From Stictocephala bisonia (lineage: Eukaryota; Arthropoda; Insecta; Hemiptera; Membracidae), in NCBI GenBank assembly GCA_035578905.1, contig JAQJVL010000111.1, positions 1,482,607 to 1,546,606 on the forward strand: DNA of 64,000 nt, written 5' to 3'. The position numbers were made by a program, and so were the translations under genes. The notes beneath the pieces were generated by a model. That model did not search any database, was not told the DNA's origin, and saw only the letters and a list, made by a program, of their open reading frames with translations. Numbering within the stretch: position 1 is the first letter of the stretch; each line of letters starts with the position of its first letter. Shown piece by piece: positions 1 through 12,984 of this stretch.

Positions 1-270
1 CGGGCCTGATTAAGAGAGAGTGTGAAGTTGAAGAGGAGTGTTGGGTAGTAAGCATGAGTGGCAGAGATCCAAAGAGCATGTGTTACAAGTGTTATGTCAT
101 AGATTAAGAGAGAGTGTGAAGTTAAGAGGAGTGTTGGGTAGTAAGCATGAGTGGCAGAGATCCAAAGAGCATGTGTTACAAGTGTTATGTCATAGATTAA
201 GAGAGAGTGTGAAGTTGAAGAGGAGTGTTGGGTAGTAAGCATGAGTGGCAGAGATCCAAAGAGCATGAGT
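1..270. repeat. 93-94 bp minisatellite, ~2.9 copies
   Basis: The unit starts at GATTAAGAGAGAG (bases 8, 102 and 195) and also carries AAGCATGAGTGGCAGAG. Copies differ by a 1 bp indel (GTTGAAG versus GTTAAG). The array runs off the left edge, so its true length is unknown. The short reading frame across it is a by-product of the repeat. Confidence 0.9.
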
Positions 271-2944
271 TAGAGTGCGAGTCGTGTTTTGAATAGTTAG
301 AACATAAGGACTACTCCAATGAAGTTAACAAATAAAAAAAACAATTATAACTGGTTGTATATTTATGTTACAATTGAACTAAGAAGTAGGATGAATTATG
401 TTAAGCTTCTCTGTTGATAACAAGTCCTTCCGTGGAATCTATTAATTCGAGCAAACACAATTAATTACAGTAATTAAAACTCTTAGTAATCTTAAGACGG
501 TTAAAGATAGCTAAAAGTAATACTTTATTTCGAAGGCCTGCTAAGGCATCGACAGGCCGCATTGCGCCGCTAAACACTCCACATTAAACAGAGGAAAAAA
601 CGAATTGTTGGTGCAATCCAGAGAAAAGTAGCAATAAAGTTTTTTCCTGTCAATCTCCAGATGTGGGGTCGGCATGTATGTCACGCCACATGACTGTCGA
701 CGGCAAATCTAATTATAACTGTTCATTAACATTCCTGGGGGCCGCTCACGCAATCCCCCTCCCCGTTTCTACTATAATCGTCCCGTTTTTGCGCTAGAAA
801 TGCATTCACAAATTGAGTAAGTCCTTGGAACTCCGTGGCGTAATAAGTTCCCGGAGTACCGAGTTCTTACACTTGTCACGGACAGATGGTAACCCTTGCA
901 GTCTGTAAATTCGCGAGGTATTATCGCGTCAGAAATAACTCTAAATTTCTTATTCCACGCTCAAACTCGTGTGGTTTTAAGAATAACTGCCCCTTTTTAG
1001 GTGCGTATCTGTAGCTAATCTTATGCAAGAGAATACAACATTTAAAATAAAGCTTTATTTTAAAACCCCATCCTATCTTACATTTACACGTAAACCAACT
1101 ATGGCGTTTGGCGCAATTTAATTCGAATTAAAAAATTGTGTTTAAATGAATCAATTCTTTTGTGATATTTCATATTGAATTATAGAGAAATATTCAGGCG
1201 TTCCATAATCACTAAAATACAAACTAAATAAAGTTTCAATTTTTAATTGTTTTATTTTATTAAATCTCGTTTTTTCAAAGATGCTGCAATAAAGAATTAT
1301 TCTTAAGTTGAATGAAATTAATTAGATTTTTCATAGAATACATATGCAACACTAATGTTACTAAATTGATGTAGGAAAATGTTGTTTTCTACTGTCTTAC
1401 TACCTTTTAAAGTAATAGTTATCCGCAACAGTCTTGTATGTGTTTGTTATAAATATAAATCAAAAATAAATTTTTTTTATTGTTTTTAATACTTTCTTTT
1501 TTCTAGCCTTTTTGTACTTTGTGTACGCATTTTTTAGACTTGAGTACAACTTAGATTTTCGTTTCAAGACAGCTAGCTACTTATACTCAAATAATCTCTT
1601 TGGTTATTTATTTTAATAAAAATAATTACATTTTTATTTAATTTACACCTAGCTAAAAATGTAAAACCATTTACCTTTCTCCTTAAGTGATGAGTTTATA
1701 ATTTTTTACTTTCAGTTTTATACCAAACTAGTATTTACCATGCAGAATGTTATGCATGACGGAATTTGTAAAGGGATATTTTTATTTATAATGTATAATT
1801 TTTATATAATTTGATTCCCAGGAGCTTCAATATTTTTGTGTTATTATTACAAACAATGTCTCTTTATTAATAATGCTGCTTATTGTTGTCTGTGATAATG
1901 AATTTTTTAACTTTTTCAATAACAAATTATGAATTTTTTTGTTACATGGATATATTTGTTCTTAACATTAATATTATTTACGTTTGATCGTAAATATCAC
2001 ACTCCAAGGAAGCTAACTTGAAATTTTCAAATTGAAAAATTAGTCCTCGAATATTAATTTATAATAACTTGTGAAATGTGCGTTAAATATATTAATGTTT
2101 AGTTTCAAAACTGTTCATTTTCAACTATAGTTAATATTTTATGTTTTCAATAATTTTGTTTCACGTATTTTATTTAAGTGTTTTTATTAATATTTAATTG
2201 TTATATATTACTGATTAATGTCATGTTTGCAAAGTGAGAGATTTTTATTTGTTAATAAAGCTTCATTAAAGCTGACACATATTAAAATTTTGCATTAAAT
2301 AAAGAAGTATAAATAACCAAACGAAATCAATAAAAAACGAAATGACATTTGAATTTGTCTAAATGATTACGAAATGACAGATGAATTTATTATATCGTAA
2401 TTTATTGACGAATAAAAACAGGGAGTTTCAATAAATTATAAATATTATTATAACATATTTTGCAACCCTACTTTTTTTGTAATTTTATGTACAAAAGAGA
2501 GATGTAGTTTAATGTCTCACGACTAAGCGTTAAAATATCCCCAGGAAGTACTCAGTCGTTGTCTTGTACTAGAGTCCCCATTGGCATGCAAGAGATTCCA
2601 GTAATAATTAATAAAATACTTAGAATAATTAAATGTATTGACAGTACATGACATTCCTTATTTAATTAAAAGTCTCTTGTTTTGGTCTTTTTAAGATAAC
2701 AAGAATAAATAAGCATATCTTGAAATGCGTTTTTCAATTGGATCTTATTATAATTAATATTTGTGTTCGATTAAAATTAATTAGGATGGTATGATATAAT
2801 AAACATTTGGGACAAACTATCAAAAGGAAAAAAAAATTACTTAGTGGCATTATCTAATAAGAATTAAAAATACTAAATATGGAAATGCTTTTAATGGGGA
2901 GAGATGTTCTATTAAGATAAAGCCTATTTTTATTTATTAGAAGA
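271..2944. other. AT-rich non-coding sequence; less AT-rich block at ~540-1000
   Basis: No gene is recognised. Bases ~540-1000 stand out as less AT-rich and complex, with homeodomain-type cores such as CTAATTATAA and CATTAAC. This makes them a weak candidate for a conserved regulatory element in the intron 3' of the 46-nt al exon. From 1000 to 2944 the sequence is low-complexity AT with nothing supportable. Confidence 0.5.
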
Positions 2945-3126
2945 GCCAGTATTTTTTTTTCTTTTTTTTTTTTTTTTTGTAGGCTTGGTGGACCACCAGA
3001 TTGATGTGGATTCAGAACCACGGGATAGGGGTAAAATCTGTTATGGTCACACCTGGAATCGAACATGGACCGGTTATGTGGCAAGCCACCACTTTAGCCC
3101 CTTAGTGGTAACTACGACCATTCCGT
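2945..3126 (-). mobile_element. tRNA-derived SINE (family 1)
   Basis: Read on the minus strand, a tRNA-like head is followed by a body and ends in a poly(A) run (the T-run at ~2950-2978 on the plus strand). The head has an A-box-like GGGGCTAAAGTGG and a B-box-like GTTCGATTCC about 35 bp downstream. These are the internal RNA polymerase III promoter boxes. The body mentions a 'GTGGTTCTGAATCCACATC' segment before the tail. A clear target-site duplication was not seen, so the exact ends are approximate. Confidence 0.75.
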
Positions 3127-4809
3127 AGTAAATATTAAAAACGAGTATCCGTGAATTATTTTGGTATGAAATTAAGTGAAGCGTGAAATAATTATATTCT
3201 TAAGATCTACTTTATCCATAAATTTATAAACATATACTTCACAAAACCCAAGTACTGTGTCCATATACATATACCGTAATTAAATAAATTACTTGCTTTG
3301 TTAATGACTTTGCTGCTCTCGATCACCTTTAGTGTCCAGGACACTCGTTGGAGTGAAAAGAACCGGAATCTGGGCTCAATCACAAATTTTATGGTCTGGC
3401 ACGAGTTTTACTCCTCATTAAGGTCTAGCGTGAAAATTATTTCCAAACTAATTAATAATTAAATACGTAGCTTTAGTTCAATTAAGAGCTTGTTCTCACA
3501 TCAGTACAATTACAGGTTGGTCATTTACGTGAAGAGATAATTACCAAATATACATAGCTCTTATATTCACCAGCACAGCGAGTATATTTAATTTTACATC
3601 TACATTATTTGCGTATGATCACTTAACGGTTCCAATGTATAATTTCACTAGTCATATTCGGAACGTTTACATTTCTATGATGATTGACTGTTTATGATGA
3701 ATTTTAGTTACCTGAAGATAATAGTATTGTTTGCTCTAATATAGTAATAGATATTAAACAAATAAGTATATTGTATAGTATCTACTAAAATGTTAATAAT
3801 ACGTAATAAAAATGTAAATAAGCTGACCATTTGTTGTATGCGTTTCAAAATAATGAAAAAAAATTATAGACCTATGGATTATTTTAAACAATTTCCAAAA
3901 TATTAACAAGACAATCGATTTTTTAGTCAATCTTATTTTTCTTTTAATGACATAATTATAAATATAAAATATATGAAATTAAATAAATGTTAAGTAAGTA
4001 AATAGGCCTATAATAACAAATTTACATTTTTTAAAGAAATTATTCAAACTAATTGTTGAAAAATTAGATGTTATAATGATTCTACCTGATGTTATATTAC
4101 AAAAATCTTTCATATTTAAAAATCAATTCCTACTTTAATGATGTACACCTCCCCATTTTTTATTAAAAGAACATATATTAAAAGGTTGAAATATAAAAAA
4201 TTTAAAATCAAAATAATTTCTTGAGATACATATTTTCATTATCATATGTATCTTTTTCTTTTATAAAAATACAACTTATATTTCTCATAACTTTTGTAGC
4301 AGTTTCACAAAGATTTTTCGTCCAAAACCAAGAAACAATGTTACAAATATGTTTAATAAACCTATTAACAAATTTAAAAATGGTTGAAAATTGCACAAAC
4401 AAATTTTTCTTTTTGGTTAAATATTGTTATGTGAGAAATGCAAAATACATATGTTTGTTTCCCTATTGTATTCTAACTCCAAAATTTTATTTTCACTGCA
4501 GACATTCAATAAATTATAAATGACTATAAAATTGTTTTGTCACAAAATAAAGCTAACTTGATAAATTAGCATATTTTTTATTACGGTTGGTTACTTATAC
4601 ATTTTAACAACCATCGACTGAGTCATTGTTGAAGCAGTGCCATCCTTCACGGCACCTCCTATAATAGTCGCAACTTGTCTACACCACAGCGCGGCAATTT
4701 GTCGCAGTTTTCATCCTTCAACACTTGGCGACACATCCTCTAATTAACCACTCCCCCCTCTCTCCAGCCATTACTGATTGCAACATCGTTTATCGTTACG
4801 GGTACGTAC
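3127..4809. other. AT-rich intronic sequence, nothing recognised
   Basis: This lies just 3' of the 46-nt al exon. Short open frames on both strands around 4208-4523 overlap each other and have the composition of random AT-rich DNA. No domain, splice structure or repeat is visible. Confidence 0.5.
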
Positions 4810-4855
4810 CTGGATCCTTGCCTCCGTTAGGCCGATCTTCATCGCCAACTCCTCC
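4810..4855 (-). CDS. al: aristaless homeobox gene, 46-nt exon with middle of homeodomain
   Basis: This very short exon supplies the last base of the R31 codon and then 15 codons, EELAMKIGLTEARIQ, that is homeodomain residues 32-46 (helix 2, the turn and the start of recognition helix 3). The acceptor is GATTGCAG and the donor is CAG followed by GTACGT. It joins the exon at 32829-33069 in phase, rebuilding an unbroken homeodomain. An intron after residue 46 is a classic position in paired-class genes. W48, F49, Q50 and N51 must be in the next exon, beyond base 1; I searched 1-4809 on the minus strand by eye and did not find them. Because the exon is so short it would be missed by most ORF-based callers. 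Confidence 0.93.
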
Positions 4856-6429
4856 CTGCAATCACAATACATTCTTAGTATGAACATCTTATGAAATAAT
4901 TTTATTATAACCAAAAATTCACTTGTAACCATAGTTTTAATAGGTAACGAACAAAATACACAATTAAAATTACAAGAAAAAGTTAGCATGCGACAATCTT
5001 TTTAATTTTTCTGTCAGTGAGTTTTCGTCAGCGAGAGAGTTTGAGGTTGTCAATTGAGGTTTCATAATATCAAAAAAATTTGATTATTGGACAATTATTT
5101 TTCTTTGTACGATGTGGTGAAGTGGCAGAAGTAAAACAATCGCGCGTGAAGTTCGTATAATCGCCTAATGATTTGTTTTTCACTCTTTATCGTTGGACTT
5201 GCTACATTTACATAATTTTTAAATATAACATACATATATATAACAATTTTACTATATTAAGTAAAATAATATGTAAGCTATGAATATATATCCTATACAT
5301 ACTACGCGCCCGACGCTCCGTACTGGGACGTTAAGTAAAGCGGGGTGCCATCTTGGTGGTGACGACCGGCTTCACCGTAGGAGTGTCTAAACCCACTCTA
5401 TTTGTATTACTTGCTCTGTGTCTTGCTTTGCACTCGATGTCGAAGGAAATTAGCATTACGAACATTAATCGGAATATTTAAGGCAGAAACTTTAAATTGT
5501 TTATGTTTATTGCTTTCAAACTGTACTACACCACTATAATTTTAATTGTTCTTTGAACTATTTATTGAGATGAAAACTAAACCTGCTTGTACAAATGCAT
5601 GCTATGCGTTTTGAAACACAAGGAATTCTTTAAATAATCCTACCTTGAATCATCTTAATCACGGTACCATGAAGTATTTCTATATCTTCTAAGACCATTG
5701 ATAGTCCCTGATTAGTATAACTCACTATTATACATTGTTCATGATAAATCATGTAGACAACAATTTACTTGCATACAATTGGGTTTGTTTGTTTTAAAGT
5801 AAGATTGTTGTAGGGAGATAAGGCTCTGAAATCAGAATCTGAAAAGTACAGATTTACATTTGGTTCACCAAAGGTTAATCTAAATTTTAAATCAAACCCA
5901 ATTCTTGTTTATGCCCATCGCCAAGAACAAAAATGTACAAAAAGGAATGTCTACTTGGAAATTCTCTAAACAACGTTTCGAGTTCACAATTAATTTTATT
6001 CTATTGAACGTATTACCCTCTCCATTCACACTTGTTAACAACATTTACCAAACAAAATTCAAGTTACCGACAAAAAAATTTCGATTAAATCGACATTAAT
6101 ATGACAAGTAACTAATGTTGATTCTATAAATTCGATACGCACTAGGTCATGACTGTTTAGGCTACCGTTACTCGTCTGGCCGCCATTTTGTCGCCTTCAA
6201 TCAGCTTGCCTGCCTCACAATTAGCTCTAATTGGTGTTGGGTCACACGTGCCCCAGTGTCGACGGCGATGTGATTGATGGAGCAGAGCATGATCTGTCTT
6301 GTCGACATTAGAGGCTCAACTACTGGTGCCATTCATTAGCAGGAGGTCAAAGGAAACTTTCTCGACTGACGAGTGAGAGGTGTGGCATGGGAATGGTTCA
6401 ACAGACAAATAGTTTTAATACTTTAGGTG
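4856..6429. other. intronic sequence with a less AT-rich block at ~6140-6370
   Basis: Bases 4856-6140 are mostly AT-rich with nothing recognised, apart from a short less AT-rich patch at ~5285-5420. The block at 6140-6370 is listed separately as a candidate regulatory element. Confidence 0.5.
6165..6370. promoter_or_regulatory. candidate homeodomain/Hox-type enhancer segment
   Basis: This compact segment lies about 1.3 kb inside the al intron. It contains a perfect inverted repeat CAATTAG-CT-CTAATTG (6218-6233), an Exd/Hox-like TGATTGATGG (6271-6280), an E-box CACGTG (6245-6250) and CATTCATTAG near 6330. Such sites are common by chance in AT-rich DNA. Their clustering in a less AT-rich block is the reason for the call. 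Function is inferred. Confidence 0.35.
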
Positions 6430-6560
6430 TCCCATTAGTCTAGAGATTTGCACTTCCGTCTTCAGCACAGAGGGCAAAGTCCACGGGTTCAAATACCAAG
6501 GACACCAACATTTGTCAACATAAGTTCAGACATTTCCCTTCTCATTAAATATATTCGGTG
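6430..6560 (+). mobile_element. possible tRNA-related SINE fragment
   Basis: A B-box-like GGGTTCAAATACC (~6486) follows an A-box-like TAGTCTAGAG (~6439) by about 50 bp, as in a tRNA-derived SINE head. Both boxes have mismatches and no second copy is present in the window. It could also be a chance match. Confidence 0.35.
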
Positions 6561-6872
6561 GTAGAAAGATGAAAATATAATGCTCTACAGAACTTTTCAG
6601 AAAATGACAATATGTATTTGTACATTTACTTTGCAAACTTATTTATCAAATAAATGAACAACTAGTGATTTCACTTGATTAATTTAGGTTGATTTTCGAT
6701 TTAAAGTTGACTAAACTTTCGAAATACTGTCCATTATTTTATATTTATGTTTAATTCATAAAATAGAAAGTTTCTTACAAATACATACTTATTACTAAGG
6801 CGTTGCAAACTTCATTGAATACGCTGTCGATTGATTCGGCTGCACGTAGATTGAAGCAACTCGATCACCAGT

Positions 6873-9800
6873 TGAAGTGTCCTCTTGGGCACTTGTCAAA
6901 CTCTAGCACTAGTTTAAGGCTCTTCTTGGACACTTGACGCACCACGAGCACTAGTTTAAGGGTCCTCTTGGGCAATTATCTCAACTAGAGCACTAGTTTA
7001 AGGCTCTTCTTGGACACTTGATGTACCTCGAGCACTAGTTTAAGGGTCCTCTTGGGCAATCATCTCAACTCGAGCACTAGTTTAAGGCTCTTCTTGGACA
7101 CTTAACGCAACTCGAGCACTAGTTTAAGGCTCTTCTTGGACACTTGATGTACCTCGAGCACTAGTTTAAGGGTCCTCTTGGGCAATCATCTCAACTCGAG
7201 CACTAGTTTAAGGCTCTTCTTGGACACTTGACGCACCTCGAGTACTAGTTTAAGGGTCCTCTTGGGCAATTATCTCAACTCGAGCACTAGTTTAAGGCTC
7301 TTCTTGGACACTTGATGTACCTCGAGCTCTAGTTTAAGGGTCCTCTTGGGCAATCATCTCAACTGGAGCACTAGTTTAGGGCTCTTCTTGGACACTTGAC
7401 GCACCTCGAGTACTAGTTTAAGGGTCCTCTTGGGCAATTATCTCAACTCGAGCACTAGTTTAAGGCTCTTCTTGGACACTTGACGCACCTCGAGTACTAG
7501 TTTAAGGGTCCTCTTGGGCAATTATCTCAACTCGAGCACTAGTTTAAGGCTCTTCTTGGACACTTGATGTACCTCGAGCACTAGTTTAAGGGTCCTCTTG
7601 GGCAATTATCTCAACTCGAGCACTAGTTTAAGACTCTTCTTGGACACTTGATGTACCTCGAGTACTAGTTTAAGGGTCCTCTTGGACAATTATCTCAACT
7701 CGAGCACTAGTTTAAGGCTCTTCTTGGACACTTGATGTACCTCGAGCACTAGTTTAAGGGTCCTCTTGGGCAATCATCTCAACTCGAGCACTAGTTTAAG
7801 GCTCTTCTTGGACACTTGACGCACCTCGAGTACTAGTTTAAGGGTCCTCTTGGGCAATTATCTCAACTGGAGCACTAGTTTAAGGCTCTTCTTGGACACT
7901 TGATGTACCTCGAGCTCTAGTTTAAGGGTCCTCTTGGGCAATCATCTCAACTGGAGCACTAGTTTAAGGCTCTTCTTGGACACTTGACGCACCTCGAGTA
8001 CTAGTTTAAGGGTCCTCTTGGGCAATTATCTCAACTCGAGCACTAGTTTAAGGCTCTTCTTGGACACTTGATGTACCTCGAGCACTAGTTTAAGGGTCCT
8101 CTTGGGCAATTATCTCAACTCGAGCACTAGTTTAAGGCTCTTCTTGGACACTTGATGTACCTCGAGCACTAGTTTAAGGGTCCTCTTGGGCAATTATCTC
8201 AACTCGAGCACTAGTTTAGGGCTCTTCTTGGACACTTGACGCACCTCGAGTACTAGTTTAAGGGTCCTCTTGGGCAATTATCTCAACTCGAGCACTAGTT
8301 TAAGGCTCTTCTTGGACACTTGATGTACCTCGAGCACTAGTTTAAGGGTCCTCTTGGGCAATCATCTCAACTCGAGCACTAGTTTAAGGCTCTTCTTGGA
8401 CACTTGACGCACCTCGAGTACTAGTTTAAGGGTCCTCTTGGGCAATTATCTCAACTCGAGCACTAGTTTAAGGCTCTTCTTGGACACTTGATGTACCTCG
8501 AGCTCTAGTTTAAGGGTCCTCTTGGGCAATCATCTCAACTGGAGCACTAGTTTAAGGCTCTTCTTGGACACTTGACGCACCTCGAGTACTAGTTTAAGGG
8601 TCCTCTTGGGCAATTATCTCAACTCGAGCACTAGTTTAAGGCTCTTCTTGGACACTTGATGTACCTCGAGCACTAGTTTAAGGGTCCTCTTGGGCAATTA
8701 TCTCAACTCGAGCACTAGTTTAAGGCTCTTCTTGGACACTTGATGTACCTCGAGCACTAGTTTAAGGGTCCTCTTGGGCAATTATCTCAACTCGAGCACT
8801 AGTTTAGGGCTCTTCTTGGACACTTGACGCACCTCGAGTACTAGTTTAAGGGTCCTCTTGGGCAATTATCTCAACTCGAGCACTAGTTTAAGGCTCTTCT
8901 TGGACACTTGACGCACCTCGAGTACTAGTTTAAGGGTCCTCTTGGGCAATTATCTCAACTCGAGCACTAGTTTAAGGCTCTTCTTGGACACTTGACGCAC
9001 CTCGAGTACTAGTTTAAGGGTCCTCTTGGGCAATTATCTCAACTCGAGCACTAGTTTAAGGCTCTTCTTGGACACTTGATGTACCTCGAGCACTAGTTTA
9101 AGGGTCCTCTTGGGCAATTATCTCAACTCGAGCACTAGTTTAAGGCTCTTCTTGGACACTTGATGTACCTCGAGTACTAGTTTAAGGGTCCTCTTGGACA
9201 ATTATCTCAACTCGAGCACTAGTTTAAGGCTCTTCTTGGACACTTGATGTACCTCGAGCACTAGTTTAAGGGTCCTCTTGGGCAATCATCTCAACTCGAG
9301 CACTAGTTTAAGGCTCTTCTTGGACACTTGACGCACCTCGAGTACTAGTTTAAGGGTCCTCTTGGGCAATTATCTCAACTCGAGCACTAGTTTAAGGCTC
9401 TTCTTGGACACTTGATGTACCTCGAGCACTAGTTTAAGGGTCCTCTTGGGCAATTATCTCAACTCGAGCACTAGTTTAAGGCTCTTCTTGGACACTTGAT
9501 GTACCTCGAGCACTAGTTTAAGGGTCCTCTTGGGCAATTATCTCAACTCGAGCACTAGTTTAGGGCTCTTCTTGGACACTTGACGCACCTCGAGTACTAG
9601 TTTAAGGGTCCTCTTGGGCAATTATCTCAACTCGAGCACTAGTTTAAGGCTCTTCTTGGACACTTGATGTACCTCGAGCACTAGTTTAAGGGTCCTCTTG
9701 GGCAATCATCTCAACTCGAGCACTAGTTTAAGGCTCTTCTTGGACACTTGACGCACCTCGAGTACTAGTTTAAGGGTCCTCTTGGGCAATTATCTCAACT

Positions 9801-11314
9801 CGAGCACTAGTTTAAGGCTCTTCTTGGACACTTGATGTACCTCGAGCTCTAGTTTAAGGGTCCTCTTGGGCAATCATCTCAACTGGAGCACTAGTTTAAG
9901 GCTCTTCTTGGACACTTGACGCACCTCGAGTACTAGTTTAAGGGTCCTCTTGGGCAATTATCTCAACTCGAGCACTAGTTTAAGGCTCTTCTTGGACACT
10001 TGATGTACCTCGAGCACTAGTTTAAGGGTCCTCTTGGGCAATTATCTCAACTCGAGCACTAGTTTAAGGCTCTTCTTGGACACTTGATGTACCTCGAGCA
10101 CTAGTTTAAGGGTCCTCTTGGGCAATTATCTCAACTCGAGCACTAGTTTAGGGCTCTTCTTGGACACTTGACGCACCTCGAGTACTAGTTTAAGGGTCCT
10201 CTTGGGCAATTATCTCAACTCGAGCACTAGTTTAAGGCTCTTCTTGGACACTTGACGCACCTCGAGTACTAGTTTAAGGGTCCTCTTGGGCAATTATCTC
10301 AACTCGAGCACTAGTTTAAGGCTCTTCTTGGACACTTGACGCACCTCGAGTACTAGTTTAAGGGTCCTCTTGGGCAATTATCTCAACTCGAGCACTAGTT
10401 TAAGGCTCTTCTTGGACACTTGATGTACCTCGAGCACTAGTTTAAGGGTCCTCTTGGGCAATTATCTCAACTCGAGCACTAGTTTAAGGCTCTTCTTGGA
10501 CACTTGATGTACCTCGAGTACTAGTTTAAGGGTCCTCTTGGACAATTATCTCAACTCGAGCACTAGTTTAAGGCTCTTCTTGGACACTTGATGTACCTCG
10601 AGCACTAGTTTAAGGGTCCTCTTGGGCAATCATCTCAACTCGAGCACTAGTTTAAGGCTCTTCTTGGACACTTGACGCACCTCGAGTACTAGTTTAAGGG
10701 TCCTCTTGGGCAATCATCTCAACTGGAGCACTAGTTTAAGGCTCTTCTTGGACACTTGATGTACCTCGAGCACTAGTTTAAGGGTCCTCTTGGGCAATCA
10801 TCTCAACTGGAGCACTAGTTTAAGGCTCTTCTTGGACACTTGATGTACCTCGAGCACTAGTTTAAGGGTCCTCTTGGGCAATCATCTCAACTGGAGCACT
10901 AGTTTAAGGCTCTTCTTGGACACTTGACGCACCTCGAGCACTAGTTTAAGGGTCCTCTTGGGCAATCATCTCAACTGGAGCACTAGTTTAAGGCTCTTCT
11001 TGGACACTTGATGTACCTCGAGCACTAGTTTAAGGGTCTTCTTGGACACTTGATGTACCTCGAGCACTAGTTTAAGGGTCCTCTTGGGCAATCATCTCAA
11101 CTGGAGCACTAGTTTAAGGCTCTTCTTGGACACTTGGTGTACCTCGAGCACTAGTTTAAGGGTCCTCTTGGGCAATTATATCAACTCGAGCACTAGTTTA
11201 AGGCTCTTCTTTGGCACTTGACGCACCACGAGCACTATTTTAAGAGTCCTGTTAGACACATTCGCAATTCGAGCACTGGTTTAAGGGTTCTCTTGGGTAC
11301 TTGTCGCAACTCGA
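6873..11314. repeat. 42/84 bp satellite array with higher-order repeats
   Basis: There are about 53 copies of an 84 bp unit built from two diverged 42 bp halves. Both halves start CTCGAGCACTAGTTTAAG. Half A continues GCTCTTCTTGGACACTTG and half B GGTCCTCTTGGGCAAT. Outer copies at both edges (6873-6960 and 11200-11314) are degenerate while the core is nearly uniform, the usual sign of unequal exchange or conversion acting on the middle. Rare variants recur at fixed spacing, which shows higher-order units of 588 bp (7 x 84) and 1344 bp (16 x 84). It lies wholly within the al intron. Confidence 0.97.
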
Positions 11315-12689
11315 GCGTTCCTTTATGGGGCCCAGGTAGTAATCATTGAGAATATAGCACACCCGAGAAAATAGGTTAAAACAGTTATTTTTGTTACTCT
11401 ACACTGGCTGTACAGGAGGAAAACTGAAGAAGTGGGGGAAATCTAAGGCCTTCTGAATAAGGATGGTGGAATATTGACAATGTCATAAGAAAAGTTAAAA
11501 GGGTCTTTTGTACTGTACCAAGGTGATGTAAATTGGCTTACATTTCCGTTTTATTTTTGTCATCATATTATTTTATCTATATTGTTATATTTTGTTGTAT
11601 TGTTTATTTGTTTTGTATTTCTGCCACCACGTAATGTGCCAATTACGAAAATTTTTATACATATTTTTTAACACTGGTTATTATAACATAACTGTTATAA
11701 ATGCTGTTCTCGTAGTATTATAGCTATCTCCAAAACTAACTGACAAGATCGTTTGACCTTGGGGCCTATCAGATTGGGCACGCGCCTGTGGGACTGACAG
11801 ACCAGTTTGGGTATACGGGTACGAGGTTAACACGTGCCAAAAGGGCAGCTGGTACTCTTCAAATAACCATCGATACAAGTTTATAGCAGTCAGAAGTGAT
11901 GCACCTGGAGTAATGAGGGCTACTGGAAGCACTGCCAGTGATCTGGATGCCAGTGTGACGTTTACACTAAAGTCCATATAACCATATTTTAAATAATATA
12001 AACGATACGGGCTGTTTGTAAATGACTAATATATAACCGGGCTGTCTACTGGAAGAAAGGTGCACGTATTACATACAAATGGCACGTGTGTTGGGGAGTT
12101 AACCCACCCTCTAACCACTCTGTGCTCTAACCGTGTTTAACAAATTTGACCAATGTTAGACACATGGAACAAAATATGTCTTATTTGACCGTCATTTTTG
12201 ATATATTTTTAGTTTGGTGTGATTAATCTTTAAGCTAGCTATATTTTTTATTACTATAGTTTATATTTAGGTATTCTTTTCTTTTTACTTAGGAAATAAT
12301 TAAGAACACAGTTAAGCACATATGAACGTGCACGACGCGCACACTAACCTATGTGATTCATTGTTTGTTGGTACATTTTGATCCTAAACTACAAATGAGT
12401 GCAATTTGATTTGATAAGAAGTACAGCAGATTTATTTAGAGAACTCTATTAATTCAATACATTGACTGACGAAATGTTTGTTGTTGAGTTAAATATAAAT
12501 TCCATGGAAGGGTTCAGCAAAGGTACCTTTTGATTAGAAGAACTTTGAGCTGTAGTGTAGTAAATTTCACCATAAGCAAACTAATTGTGGTGAACATAAT
12601 TCACAAAAGTCTACTTTGTTTTAAGGTTACTACTAATATTTAATTTAGACTAGGTTATAATACTTTAGAAATATTTCATTTAGTTCCTT
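11315..12689. other. intronic sequence, nothing firmly recognised
   Basis: A minus-strand open frame of 98 codons at 11681-11977 has no start context, domain or splice structure that I recognise, and is not called as a gene. The sequence around it is AT-rich. Confidence 0.45.
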
Positions 12690-12984
12690 AGCGCTAGCTC
12701 ATGTGTAGATCGGAGAAAGCCAAGCACTTGACTACTATACGGAGCATCAGCACGCGTGGCAATGAACTACTGAACCAGGACAATACAATGCTGATGGGAT
12801 AAATACCCGGATGAGATGACGGGTGGGTCTCTAATTACGGGCCGCCATTCTCGGCAGGTCGTCACGGCTAGCAAACAAGCTTCCTTACACGAATCCAACA
12901 ATAAAACAATCATTATGGCATAAATAAGCCCCTAATTGGACCGCCCTCAGCCGCCATCTTTAACGGATAATTAATAGTGTTGTT
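12690..12984. promoter_or_regulatory. candidate conserved intronic element next to the 166 bp repeats
   Basis: This is a complex, less AT-rich stretch with several homeodomain-type motifs: TCTAATTACGG, CAATAAAAC, GCATAAATAAG, CCTAATTGG and GATAATTAATAG. It runs straight into the triplicated 166 bp sequence, which has the same character. A developmental enhancer of al is a reasonable inference, but only cross-species alignment can show it. Confidence 0.35.

Noticed and set aside
4208..4523. Overlapping 64- and 100-codon frames on opposite strands
   Set aside because: AT-rich, residue composition (F, I, K, N, Y) as expected from non-coding DNA; no domain.
1..4809. al exon with the WFQNRR part of the homeodomain
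   Set aside because: No matching minus-strand sequence found; the exon is presumed to lie left of the window.
11681..11977. 98-codon minus-strand frame
   Set aside because: No recognised domain, no splice context and isolated in intron; length is reachable by chance in a less AT-rich patch.
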